Positions 1 through 8,209 of a stretch of DNA of 64,000 nucleotides are shown one piece after another. Positions within the stretch are counted from its first letter, which is position 1; every line of letters begins with the position of its first letter. The stretch comes from Arthrobacter_E sp044748305 (GTDB taxonomy: Bacteria; Actinomycetota; Actinomycetes; Actinomycetales; Micrococcaceae): positions 372,001 through 436,000 of the forward strand of contig NZ_JBIVFT010000003.1 of NCBI RefSeq assembly GCF_044748305.1, given 5' to 3'. A program made the position numbers and the translations under genes. Below the pieces are notes generated by a model. It did no database searches and had not been told where the DNA came from. It was given only the letters and a program-made list of their open reading frames with translations.

Positions 1-1
1 T

Positions 2-979
2 TTCCTCCCGGCCTGGATCACCACCTGGCACCGGAGGAACCTGTTCACCGACCCCGAGGTGGTGCAGGCCGAAGCGGATCTGGCCGAGGAGTTCGCCCGG
101 CAGCTCGCGGGACGTCCGAACATCATGGGCATCACCCTGGGCAATGAACTCAACCAGTTCGCCCCGCCGGTCCATCCGGACGCGCACCCCGTGACACCGC
201 TGCAGGCCGACGCCTGGCTCGAGAAGCTCGTGGCGGGCGCACGCGCGGACGGCGAGCATTTCGTCACCAACGCGATGTACGACGCCTCCTGGTACGACGA
301 CCGCCAGCCCTTCGAGCCCCGGCACGCGGTGGACTACGGGGACGCCACCGTGATCCACTCCTGGGTCTTCAACGGTTCGGCACAGATCTTCGGTGCCTTG
401 CACGACGGTTCCGTCCGGCATGCCGAATACCTGCTGCAGCTTGCCGCGGCCTGGCACCACGACGCCGCACGCCCGGTCTGGCTTCAGGAGGTCGGGGCTC
501 CCACCACGGTCATTCCGCGGGAGTCCGCCCCGGACTTCCTCGAAGCGACCATCCGCCACGCGGCCACCGTGCCGGGCCTGATGGGGGTGACCTGGTGGTG
601 TTCCCACGACGTCTCGCGTGCGCTCGCCGACTTCCCGGAGGTGGAGTACGACCTGGGTCTCTTCACGCACGACGGCGTGCTGAAGCCCACCGGGGAGCGC
701 TTCGCAGCACTGGTCCGCGAGTTCCGTGCGGGCGGCGTGGGCTCGCCGTCGAGCACCGCTCTGGTGCTCGACGACACCGCCGAGGGGTACCGTGGCACGT
801 GTGCGCCGGGTGGCTCGTTCCACCGGGCCTGGCTGGACGCCGCGGCGGCGGAAGGGCAAGGCCCGCAGGTGCTGCTGGCCTCCCGGGCGCCGTATGCGGA
901 GGAGCTGGTGGCGAGGGGGATCCGCACGGTGCTGGAGGCCTCTCCTGAGGGCTCTCGGGGAATTACTTCAAATCGCTAG
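2..979 (+). CDS. GH5-like glycoside hydrolase, 3' part
   Basis: This gene starts before the window; the frame is open from base 2 and 325 residues are visible. It looks like the C-terminal part of a GH5 (clan GH-A) retaining glycosidase, probably acting on mannan or another beta-glycan. The visible part has the acid/base motif GNELNQF (Glu about residue 49 of the fragment) and a second catalytic-type Glu in WLQEVGAP (about 163), each at a strand end as in the TIM-barrel family. No transmembrane segment is visible. The next gene, 90 bases on, is an alpha-mannosidase in the same direction, so both may belong to a mannose-glycan or N-glycan utilisation cluster that continues upstream. Family placement is fairly sure; substrate is inference from the neighbour. 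Confidence 0.75.
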   Translation, partial: FLPAWITTWHRRNLFTDPEVVQAEADLAEEFARQLAGRPNIMGITLGNELNQFAPPVHPDAHPVTPLQADAWLEKLVAGARADGEHFVTNAMYDASWYDDRQPFEPRHAVDYGDATVIHSWVFNGSAQIFGALHDGSVRHAEYLLQLAAAWHHDAARPVWLQEVGAPTTVIPRESAPDFLEATIRHAATVPGLMGVTWWCSHDVSRALADFPEVEYDLGLFTHDGVLKPTGERFAALVREFRAGGVGSPSSTALVLDDTAEGYRGTCAPGGSFHRAWLDAAAAEGQGPQVLLASRAPYAEELVARGIRTVLEASPEGSRGITSNR

Positions 980-982
980 CGA
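973..982. promoter_or_regulatory. possible operator before alpha-mannosidase
   Basis: A perfect 10-base palindrome, TCGCTAGCGA, lies across the stop codon of the upstream glycosidase and about 90 bases before the alpha-mannosidase start. LacI-type and ROK sugar regulators use short palindromes in such places. No regulator gene is visible in the window, so this is a weak call. Confidence 0.25.
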
Positions 983-1069
983 AATCACGGGAACCGCTGT
1001 TAGTCTCGCCCTTTGCGAGCCGTTGACCACATCCATCCCCCCATCAGACGTGAGGACACGAGCACATTC

Positions 1070-4000
1070 ATGCATGACGACATCAACCTGACCACCGGAC
1101 GGGTCAAGCGGGTACTGGCCGAACGCCTCTACCCCGCCGTATACGAGGACAGCGTGGCGTTGGAAGCCGCCTGGCACGAGCTGCCGGGCGAGCCGATCCC
1201 GCCCGCGGAAGGTCTGGCCCTGGAATTCACCCCGTATGAGGTGGGGACGGTGTGGGGCGCTGCCTGGGGGACCACCTGGTTCCGCCTCCGCGGCCAGGTT
1301 CCCCAGGCCTGGGCGGGCCGCCGGGTGGAGGTGCTGGTGGACCTCGGCTTCGATGTGAACATGACCGGCTTCCAGTGCGAGGGCCTCGTCTACACCCCGG
1401 AGGGCGAGCCGCTGAAGTCGCTGAACCCGCGCAATCAGTGGGTCCTGGTGGCGGACGAGGCCGAGGGCGGTGAAGAGGTGGAGCTCTTCCTGGAAGCCGC
1501 CTCCAACCCCGTCCTCCTGGACTACCACCCCTTCCTTCCCACGCAGGAGGGCGACATCCGCACCTCCTCGCCGAAGAAGCTCTACACCACGCGCCGCCTG
1601 GACCTGGCCGTGTTCAACCGCGAGGTCCACGAATTGTGCCTGGACCTGGAGGTCCTGTTCGAGCTCCAGGCGGAGCTGCCGGAGTCCTCACCGCGCCGCA
1701 TGCGCATCCTCCAGGGCCTGGACGACGCCCTGGACCGCATCGATCTCCAGCGCATCGCCGAGACCGCGGGGGATGCCCGTGAGGTCCTGGCCCCGCTGCT
1801 GGCCCGCCGCGCCGAGGCCAGCGCCCACCAGGTTTCGGCCATCGGTCACGCCCACATCGACTCCGCCTGGCTCTGGCCCCTGCGCGAGACCATCCGCAAG
1901 GTGGCCCGCACCAGCTCCTCCATGACCGAGCTGATCGGTCAGGATCCGGACTTCCGGTACGGCATGTCCAGCGCCCAGCAGTACAAATGGCTCAAGGTCC
2001 ACCGGCCCGAGGTGTACGCCAAGGTCAAGGACGCCGTCGCCGAGGGCCGCTTCGTGCCGCTCGGTGGCATGTGGGTGGAGTCGGACACGGTCATGCCCAG
2101 CGGCGAGGCCCTGTCCCGGCAGTTCCTGTACGGCCAGTCCTTCTTCCGCGAGGAGTTCGGCGAGGCCTGCAAGGGCGTGTGGCTGCCGGACAGCTTCGGC
2201 TACTCCCCGGCACTGCCGCAGCTCATGCGCCGGGCCGGTTTCGAGTGGTTCTTCACCCAGAAGATCTCCTGGAACCAGGTCAACAAGTTCCCGCACCACA
2301 CCTTCAACTGGGAAGGCATCGACGGCTCGCGGGTCTTCAGCCACTTCCCGCCGATGGACACCTACAACGCGCAGCTCTCCGGCGAGGAGATGGCCCGTGC
2401 CAGCCGCCAGTTCCGTGAGGCCCGCGTCGCCTCCGGCTCGATCGCGCCGGTCGGCTGGGGCGACGGCGGTGGCGGCACCACCCGCGAGATGACCGGCAAG
2501 GCCCGGCGTCTCGCGGATCTGGAAGGCAGCGCCACGGTCCGCTGGGAGAACCCGGACGACTACTTCGCCAAGGCGCGGGCCGAGATGCCCAAGCCCCCGG
2601 TGTGGGTGGGCGAGCTGTACCTGGAGCTTCACCGGGCCACCCTCACCAGCCAGCACAAGACCAAGCAGGGCAACCGCCGTGTGGAGCACCTGCTGGTGGA
2701 GGCCGAGCTGTGGAGTGCCACGGCCGCGGCCCGCACCGGCTACGCGTACCCCTACGACGAACTGAACGCGCTGTGGGAGGACCTCCTGCTGCACCAGTTC
2801 CACGACATCCTGCCCGGCACGTCCATCGCCTGGGTGCACCGCGAGGCCGTCGAGACCTACCGCCGCCTGACGGAGGAGACCGAGGCGCTGATCGCCAGGG
2901 CTCTGGACGCCCTGGCCGGCCAGGGAGACGCGCAGCTCACCTTCAACGCGGCGCCGTTCGGGCGCTCCGGTGCCCCGGCGCTGGGAGCCGCCGAGGCCGC
3001 CCCGCATGGCACCGAGCCGGTGACGGTGAGCGAGGAGGCGCGCGGCGTCGTGCTCCGCAACGGTCTGGTGGAGGTCGTGATCAGCCGCGAAGGCCACATC
3101 GTCTCCGCGGTGGACCTGGCCAGCGGCCGCGACGCGATCCCCGCCGGCGCCGAGGCGAACGTGCTCCAGCTGCACCAGGACTTCCCGAACATGTGGGACG
3201 CCTGGGACGTGGACCGGTACTACCGCAACCGCGTGACCGAGCTGCGCTCGCTGACGTCGTTCGCCGTGGAGGGTGACGAGGACGAGGCGCGGGTGGTGCT
3301 CGAGCGCGAGTTCTCCGGGTCCCGGGTCCGTCAGGTGCTGCGCCTGGCCGCGGATGCCCGGACGCTGCGCATCGACCAGGAGACCGACTGGCACGAGGCC
3401 GAGAAGTTCCTCAAGGTGTCCTTCCCGCTGGACGTCCGCGCCGAGCACACCGCGGCGGAGACGCAGTTCGGCTTCAACCGGCGCGTCACGCACACCAACA
3501 CCAGCTGGGAGGCGGCGAAGTTCGAGACCTCGATGCACCGATTCGTACTGGCCGAGGAGCCTGGTTTCGGTGCGGCTCTGGTGACCGAGTCCAGCTACGG
3601 CTTCGACATGACGCGCGATGCGGACGACGACGCCGGCGTGACCACCACCCTGCGGCTGTCGCTGCTGAGGGCCCCGCGTTTCCCGGATCCGGAGACCGAT
3701 CAGGGTCACCATACGCACTCCTACGGCCTGGTGATCGGGGCCGACGCCCTGGTGGCCACGCAGGAAGGCATCCACCTGAACACCCCGGTCCGCTCCCTGC
3801 GTGGTGCCGCGCCCGTGGAGCCGCTGGTCCGGGTGGAGGGCGAGGGCGTCCTGGTGTCTTCCGTGAAGCTGGCGCACGACCGTTCCGGTGACCTGGTGGT
3901 CCGTGTCTACGAGCCGCAGGGACGCCGTTCCTCGGCTGTGCTGCACGTGGATCCCGCTTTCGGGCGGGGCCGCGAGGTGAGCCTGATCGAGGACGAGCTG

Positions 4001-4108
4001 ACGGGCGACGCCGCGCTCGCCGCCCCGGCCCCGACGACCGTGGAATCAGGCATCGAGCTGTCCCTGACCCCGTTCTCGGTGCGGACCTTCCGCTTCAGCC
4101 GGGTGTAG
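1070..4108 (+). CDS. alpha-mannosidase, GH38
   Basis: A 1012-residue cytoplasmic alpha-mannosidase that removes terminal alpha-mannose from oligosaccharides. No signal peptide is visible. The GH38 signature runs in order: HAHIDSAWLWP (His262 and Asp264, zinc ligands), WLPDSFGYSP with the likely nucleophile Asp374, and HQFHDILPGTS (from His575) near the end of the catalytic domain. The all-beta middle and C-terminal GH38 regions follow, and the length is normal for bacterial members. I chose the ATG at 1070 rather than the in-frame start at 1013, because the protein starts MHDDINLTTGRVKR as expected and GAGGAC lies upstream. Likely cotranscribed or coregulated with the GH5-like gene before it. 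Confidence 0.93.
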   Translation: MHDDINLTTGRVKRVLAERLYPAVYEDSVALEAAWHELPGEPIPPAEGLALEFTPYEVGTVWGAAWGTTWFRLRGQVPQAWAGRRVEVLVDLGFDVNMTGFQCEGLVYTPEGEPLKSLNPRNQWVLVADEAEGGEEVELFLEAASNPVLLDYHPFLPTQEGDIRTSSPKKLYTTRRLDLAVFNREVHELCLDLEVLFELQAELPESSPRRMRILQGLDDALDRIDLQRIAETAGDAREVLAPLLARRAEASAHQVSAIGHAHIDSAWLWPLRETIRKVARTSSSMTELIGQDPDFRYGMSSAQQYKWLKVHRPEVYAKVKDAVAEGRFVPLGGMWVESDTVMPSGEALSRQFLYGQSFFREEFGEACKGVWLPDSFGYSPALPQLMRRAGFEWFFTQKISWNQVNKFPHHTFNWEGIDGSRVFSHFPPMDTYNAQLSGEEMARASRQFREARVASGSIAPVGWGDGGGGTTREMTGKARRLADLEGSATVRWENPDDYFAKARAEMPKPPVWVGELYLELHRATLTSQHKTKQGNRRVEHLLVEAELWSATAAARTGYAYPYDELNALWEDLLLHQFHDILPGTSIAWVHREAVETYRRLTEETEALIARALDALAGQGDAQLTFNAAPFGRSGAPALGAAEAAPHGTEPVTVSEEARGVVLRNGLVEVVISREGHIVSAVDLASGRDAIPAGAEANVLQLHQDFPNMWDAWDVDRYYRNRVTELRSLTSFAVEGDEDEARVVLEREFSGSRVRQVLRLAADARTLRIDQETDWHEAEKFLKVSFPLDVRAEHTAAETQFGFNRRVTHTNTSWEAAKFETSMHRFVLAEEPGFGAALVTESSYGFDMTRDADDDAGVTTTLRLSLLRAPRFPDPETDQGHHTHSYGLVIGADALVATQEGIHLNTPVRSLRGAAPVEPLVRVEGEGVLVSSVKLAHDRSGDLVVRVYEPQGRRSSAVLHVDPAFGRGREVSLIEDELTGDAALAAPAPTTVESGIELSLTPFSVRTFRFSRV

Positions 4109-4190
4109 CGCCGGGCTGGCTGCTTGGTGTGAGGCCGGGGCGTACCCCGGCTGGTGGTGCGGCGTCGCCGGTTGGTGTGACCCCGCTGAG

Positions 4191-4249
4191 CTCGCGAGAA
4201 CCGTGCGAAATCGCTCCTTGAGTGAGCGAGTTCGCACGGTTCTCGCGAG
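4191..4249. repeat. palindromic intergenic repeat, copy at 4.2 kb
   Basis: Two 26-base arms (4191-4216 and 4224-4249) are complementary with one mismatch around a 7-base loop. It lies 80 bases after the alpha-mannosidase and could end its transcript, although no T-run follows. The core GTGCGAA...GAGCGAGTTCGCAC recurs at 63364-63430 and 63583-63647, and a looser form at 52649-52880, so this belongs to a dispersed family. Confidence 0.8.
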
Positions 4250-4290
4250 TTCGGGGTGGGGATTGCCCGGAGCCAGCGGTTTCGCCGGAA

Positions 4291-4387
4291 CGGGATGCTA
4301 CCGAGTTCGTGGGCTTCAGCTGGGACGGGATGCTACCGAGTTCGTGGGTTTCGGCTGGAACGGGATGCTACCGAGTTCGTGGGTTTG
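4291..4387 (+). repeat. 35-bp tandem repeat next to assembly gap
   Basis: Three copies of a 35-base unit start at 4291, 4326 and 4361, each beginning CGGGATGCTACCGAGTTCG. The third runs into a poly-G tract. The same GAGTTCGTGGGTT core occurs in the hairpin at 9890-9956 and, inverted, just after the gap (about 4553-4568). Confidence 0.85.
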
Positions 4388-4477
4388 GGGGGGGGGGGGG
4401 GGGGGGGAAAAAAAAAAAAAAAAAAAAAAACGCACACCAAAAAAACAAATAAAAACCCCAAAAAAAANNNNNNNNNN
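4387..4477. other. scaffold gap with homopolymer artefact
   Basis: A run of 21 G (4387-4407) is followed by 23 A (4408-4430), an A-rich stretch and 10 N (4468-4477). The composition is foreign to this genome and ends in an explicit gap, so these bases are probably low-quality read ends and not chromosome. The sequence from 4478 to about 4552 is also suspect. ORFs crossing this region should be ignored. Confidence 0.85.
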
Positions 4478-4594
4478 GTGCGCGTTCCGGTGGACCCCCC
4501 CTCTTTGTGGGGTTCGGTCTGTTTTGGTGTAAAAACCCCAACACCCCCCCCCAAACCCACGAACTCGGCGAAGGTAGGCAAGCCCATCACAAGA

Positions 4595-4639
4595 TTGTTC
4601 AACAAAGCGTTGCTTGATTGTTGAACAATATTTTATGAT
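4595..4639 (+). promoter_or_regulatory. promoter with tandem operators for pxp operon
   Basis: Two copies of TTGTTnAACAA lie at 4595-4605 and 4618-4628, centred 23 bases apart (about two helical turns). The second is part of the longer palindrome ATTGTTgAACAAT. A promoter TTGCTT (4610-4615), 18-base spacer, TATGAT (4634-4639) surrounds the second copy, so a bound repressor would block polymerase. The GntR/FCD regulator at 10075-10755 is the obvious candidate to bind here. The first gene starts 77 bases after the -10. Confidence 0.6.
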
Positions 4640-4715
4640 GTGAGTCACGCGGCCACGTGACGGCCGCCACGACCAGCTTTCCCGGACCCGCGGGTCCCGC
4701 CTGGAATGGACTCAC

Positions 4716-5429
4716 ATGCTCGTACTCATCGGGGTACTGCTGGTGATCGTCGGATTCGCCGTTCGCCTGAACCCCCTCATCGTCGTCACCGTCGCGGGAA
4801 TCGTCACCGCGCTCCTGGGCGGAATGAACCCGCTCCAGATTCTGGAAGCCTTCGGCTCGGGCTTCGCCAGCAGCCGTTCCGTCACCGTCTTCGCGGTCGT
4901 ACTGCCCGTCATCGGCATCATCGAATACTTCGGACTGCAGGAACAGGCCAAGAACCTCATCTCCAAGCTCGCCCGCCTCACCGCAGGCCGCGTGCTCCTG
5001 GCCTACCTCGCCATTCGCCAGGTGACCGCCGCCGTCGGCCTCACCGGGATCGGCGGTCACGCGCAGGCGGTCCGTCCGCTCGTCTACCCCATGGCAGAGG
5101 GCGCCGCGATGCGCCGCTACGGCCACGTCCCGGGCCACATCAAGGAACGCATCAAGGGTCACTCCGCCGCAGCGGACAACGTCGGGGTCTTCTTCGGAGA
5201 GGACGTCTTCGTCGCCGTCGGCTCGATCCTGCTCATCACGACCTTCGTCGACACCACCTACCACCTGCAGCTCGAACCGCTGCAGCTGGCACTCTGGGCG
5301 ATTCCAACGGCGATCGCGGCTCTCCTCATCCACGGCTTCCGCCTGCTCCGCCTGGACAAGCAGCTGGACAAGGAATACGCCCAGCTCACGGGCGATGCCG
5401 CCACGGCCGAGACCGGAGGTGCCCGGTGA
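4716..5429 (+). CDS. 5-oxoproline transporter subunit, DUF969 family
   Basis: A 237-residue integral membrane protein of the DUF969 family, which pairs with DUF979 proteins to form a transporter linked to 5-oxoproline (pyroglutamate) use. The sequence begins with a hydrophobic segment (LVLIGVLLVIVGFAV) and has several further ones, with a glycine-rich stretch GLTGIGGHAQAVRP near the middle. It is the first gene of a five-gene operon with 5-oxoprolinase genes, which supports the substrate assignment. Its stop overlaps the start of the DUF979 gene by four bases (GTGA), so the two subunits are probably made in step. Expression is likely controlled by the operators at 4595-4628. The ribosome site is weak (GGA about 11 bases upstream). 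Confidence 0.85.
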   Translation: MLVLIGVLLVIVGFAVRLNPLIVVTVAGIVTALLGGMNPLQILEAFGSGFASSRSVTVFAVVLPVIGIIEYFGLQEQAKNLISKLARLTAGRVLLAYLAIRQVTAAVGLTGIGGHAQAVRPLVYPMAEGAAMRRYGHVPGHIKERIKGHSAAADNVGVFFGEDVFVAVGSILLITTFVDTTYHLQLEPLQLALWAIPTAIAALLIHGFRLLRLDKQLDKEYAQLTGDAATAETGGAR

Positions 5430-6394
5430 TCAACGTCGAAGCCGTCTACTGGTTCATCGGAGCGCTCTTCATCGCTTGGGCCTCCCTCATCGCCCGCGAC
5501 ACCAACCACCGTCACAGGATCGGCAGTTCGCTCTTCTGGGGGCTGTTCGGCCTGTGCTTCTTCTACGGCACCTGGGTCCAGGCCGGCACCGCACCCGCCT
5601 GGCCTCTCGGCATCGCGGTCCTGGCGCTCGTGGCCCTGGCTGCCAGCGGTCAGCTCTCCGACGGCAAGGCGAAATCCTCGACGGCGGAGGAACGCGTCGC
5701 CTACGCCGCCCGTTTCGGGAACAAGCTGTTCATCCCGGCCCTCATCCTGCCCGTCGTCACCGTCATCCTGGTCCTGGTGGCCCCGGTCCTGGTGATCGGC
5801 GGCAAACCGCTCCTGGATCCCAAGAACACCACGCTGGTGGCCCTGACCATCGCCGCGGTGGTGGCCGCCGTCGTCGCCGTCCTGATTCTGAAGCCGAAGA
5901 ACAAACTGACGCCCGTGCTGGAAAGCCGACGCATCCTCGAGTCCATCGGCTGGGCGGCACTGCTGCCCCAGATGCTTTCCACGCTCGGCATCCTGTTCAC
6001 CAAGGCGGGCGTCGGCACGGCGGTCGGGACGCTGACGACGGCGATCATGCCCAAGGGCTCGCTGCTCGCCGCCGTGGTGGTGTACTGCGTCGGAATGTTC
6101 GTGTTCACCGTGCTGATGGGCAACGGCTTCGCGGCCTTCCCCATCATGACGGCCGCGATCGGCTGGCCCGTGCTGGTGCAGCAATTCCACGGCGACCCCG
6201 CCATCATCTTCGCCATCGGCATGCTCGCCGGCTTCTGCGGAACCCTCTGCACCCCCATGGCGGCGAACTTCAACCTCGTCCCGGCGGCCCTGCTGGAGAT
6301 GAAGAACCGCTACGGTGTCATCACGGCGCAGATTGGCACGGCCGTACCGTTGCTGGTGGTGAACGTGGCCCTCATGTACTTCCTGGCGTTCTAG
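5426..6394 (+). CDS. 5-oxoproline transporter subunit, DUF979 family
   Basis: A 322-residue polytopic membrane protein of the DUF979 family and partner of the DUF969 protein just before it. It begins MINVEAVYWFIGALFIAWAS and has about eight to ten hydrophobic segments, with the conserved stretch MGNGFAAFPIMTAAIGWP and, later, GFCGTLCTPMAANFN. I chose the GTG at 5426 because it overlaps the preceding stop (GTGA) and opens on the first membrane helix; the frame is open further upstream but those codons lie inside the DUF969 gene. Substrate (5-oxoproline) is inferred from the operon, which goes on to PxpA and PxpBC. Confidence 0.85.
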   Translation: MINVEAVYWFIGALFIAWASLIARDTNHRHRIGSSLFWGLFGLCFFYGTWVQAGTAPAWPLGIAVLALVALAASGQLSDGKAKSSTAEERVAYAARFGNKLFIPALILPVVTVILVLVAPVLVIGGKPLLDPKNTTLVALTIAAVVAAVVAVLILKPKNKLTPVLESRRILESIGWAALLPQMLSTLGILFTKAGVGTAVGTLTTAIMPKGSLLAAVVVYCVGMFVFTVLMGNGFAAFPIMTAAIGWPVLVQQFHGDPAIIFAIGMLAGFCGTLCTPMAANFNLVPAALLEMKNRYGVITAQIGTAVPLLVVNVALMYFLAF

Positions 6395-6406
6395 AAAGGC
6401 ACCCAC

Positions 6407-7456
6407 ATGACCGACACCCTGTTCTCTGACGCCGCCCCTCATTGCGCCGCCGTCGTCCTCGGCAACCTGGGCCGCAGCTACCCCTACGCCTCGCACCACG
6501 TGGAGCGCTCGGTGGAGGATCTGCACACGCCCGTCGAAATCCACCCGTCCTTCCACACCTCCTTCGACTGGCATTCCTGTGTCCACATGCACTGGCTGGG
6601 AGTCAGCGTCCTGGATGCCGTGGCACGGGGCGAGGAGGAACTGCCGGAGGAGATCGTGCAGCAGCTGCGGACCGTCCTGGACGCCAATCTCAGCGCGGAG
6701 AAGCTCGCGGTGGAGGCCGGATACCTCCTGGCGAACCCTTCCTGGGAGCGGCCCTACGGCTGGGCCTGGCTGACCCGTCTGACCGCCGCATGCCGGAATT
6801 CCGAGGACCCCCAGTTGCAGCAGTGGGGCCGGAATCTGGCGCCCTGCGTGGACGCGGTGGCGGAGCTCCTGATCCGCTGGGCTGCGACCGTGGAGCACCC
6901 CGTGCGGCACGGTCTGCACACCAACTCGGCCTTCGGGCTGGCGTATCTGCACAGCGCCTTCCGGACGCTCGGGCGCGATGACGCCGCCCAGGCATGCGAG
7001 ACGGCCGCCCGTAGTTGGTTCGGAGAAGACCGGGCCTGGGCCGCCGAATGGGAGCTCAGTGGGCAGGACTTCCTCTCGGCCGGACTCAGCGAGGCCGACC
7101 TCATGCAGCGGCTGCTCCCCGCCGGCGAGTTCGCCCAGTGGCTGGATGGTTTCCTGCCGGGTCTCTCCGCGGACTCCAGGATGCTCGCCGAAGTGGGTGT
7201 GGCCGACGAAAGCGACGGCTACATGGTTCACCTCCACGGCCTCAACCTCACCCGCGCGGGACAGCTCGCCCGCGTGGCCGCGGCCCTGCCGGCCGGTCAC
7301 GGATTGCGTCCCGTCCTGGCGGCGGCCGCGGAGCCACTGTTCCAGGCCGGGATGAAAGGCCTGGCCAGCGGCGACTTCATGTCCACCCACTGGCTGGCCA
7401 GCTTCGCCTGGGACGCCCGGGAATCCCTCCGGGCGCTCGCGGGGACGCCCGCATGA
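6407..7456 (+). CDS. DUF2891 family protein
   Basis: A 349-residue soluble protein of the DUF2891 family, whose biochemical role is unknown to me. The N-terminal part has a His-rich pattern (PSFHTSFDWHSCVHMHWLG), and a second cluster lies near the middle (VEHPVRHGLHTNSAFGLAY), which together resemble the (alpha/alpha)-barrel glycosidase or lyase-like folds with a polar centre. It sits 12 bases after the DUF979 transporter gene and its stop overlaps the pxpA start (ATGA), so it is cotranscribed with 5-oxoprolinase and presumably serves the same pathway, perhaps releasing or processing a pyroglutamyl compound. That last point is inference only. Confidence 0.8.
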   Translation: MTDTLFSDAAPHCAAVVLGNLGRSYPYASHHVERSVEDLHTPVEIHPSFHTSFDWHSCVHMHWLGVSVLDAVARGEEELPEEIVQQLRTVLDANLSAEKLAVEAGYLLANPSWERPYGWAWLTRLTAACRNSEDPQLQQWGRNLAPCVDAVAELLIRWAATVEHPVRHGLHTNSAFGLAYLHSAFRTLGRDDAAQACETAARSWFGEDRAWAAEWELSGQDFLSAGLSEADLMQRLLPAGEFAQWLDGFLPGLSADSRMLAEVGVADESDGYMVHLHGLNLTRAGQLARVAAALPAGHGLRPVLAAAAEPLFQAGMKGLASGDFMSTHWLASFAWDARESLRALAGTPA

Positions 7457-8208
7457 GCGTGATCGACCTGAACAGCGACGTCGGGGAGTCCTTCGGCAAC
7501 TGGAGCTTCGGGGACGACGCCGCGATCCTGGCCAATGTCTCCAGTGCCAACGTCGCCTGCGGTTTCCATGCCGGGGATCCGGTGGGGATCCGCGCGACAG
7601 TGCGGGCGGCCGTGCAGAGCGGGACCACCGTGGGTGCGCATCCCGGGTACCGGGACCTGGCCGGTTTCGGCCGACGGTTCATCGACATGGATACCGGCGA
7701 ACTGCGCGACGACGTGATCTACCAGATCGGTGCGCTCCAGGCCCTGGCCCGGGCCGAGGGGACCGCCGTGAAGTACGTGAAACCGCACGGGGCGCTCTAC
7801 AACACGATCGTGCACCACGAGGCGCAGGCGCGGGCCGTGGTGGCCGCCGTCCAGGCCGTCGACGCCGGCCTGCCGCTACTGGTCCTGCCGGGGTCCGCCG
7901 TCGAACGCGTGGCGGCGGACGCCGGTCTGAGGACGGTGGCCGAGGCATTCGCGGACCGGGCCTATCAGCCGGACGGGACGCTCATGCCGCGCAGCCGGGA
8001 AGGCGCGGTGCTGCACGACATGGGGCAGATCCTGGAACACGTGCTGCGCCTGGTCGACGGGACCGTGAAGGCCGTGGACGGCAGCCTCCTGCAGGTGCAG
8101 GCCGAGAGCATCTGCGTCCATGGGGACAGCCCGGGTGCCGTCGCCATGGCCGCTCGCATCCACCAGGAGCTCAGCGCGCGCGGCGTCACGCTGCAGAGCT
8201 TCGCCTGA
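7453..8208 (+). CDS. pxpA: 5-oxoprolinase subunit A (LamB/YcsF family)
   Basis: A 251-residue LamB/YcsF protein. With PxpB and PxpC it forms the prokaryotic ATP-dependent 5-oxoprolinase that opens 5-oxoproline to glutamate. The family signature is clear: DLNSDVGESFG at residues 5-15 and NVACGFHAGDP at 33-43, followed by VGAHPGYRD and VKYVKPHGALYN. The length is typical. The start overlaps the DUF2891 stop by four bases, and pxpBC starts one base after its stop, so the three are tightly coupled. Control is probably through the operators before the DUF969 gene. Confidence 0.95.
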   Translation: MSVIDLNSDVGESFGNWSFGDDAAILANVSSANVACGFHAGDPVGIRATVRAAVQSGTTVGAHPGYRDLAGFGRRFIDMDTGELRDDVIYQIGALQALARAEGTAVKYVKPHGALYNTIVHHEAQARAVVAAVQAVDAGLPLLVLPGSAVERVAADAGLRTVAEAFADRAYQPDGTLMPRSREGAVLHDMGQILEHVLRLVDGTVKAVDGSLLQVQAESICVHGDSPGAVAMAARIHQELSARGVTLQSFA

Positions 8209-8209
8209 G

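Noticed and set aside
59..979. GTG at 59 as the start of the first gene.
   Set aside because: The frame is open to base 2 and encodes conserved GH5-like sequence before 59 (FLPAWITTWHRRNLF), so the gene begins outside the window.
4203..4648. Several overlapping open frames across the N gap with Lys- or Phe-rich runs.
   Set aside because: They cross poly-G, poly-A and N, so do not exist as written.
4706..6394. A single long frame covering both transporter genes on the plus strand.
   Set aside because: Its first 240 codons are a shadow of the DUF969 gene; the DUF979 protein begins at GTG 5426.
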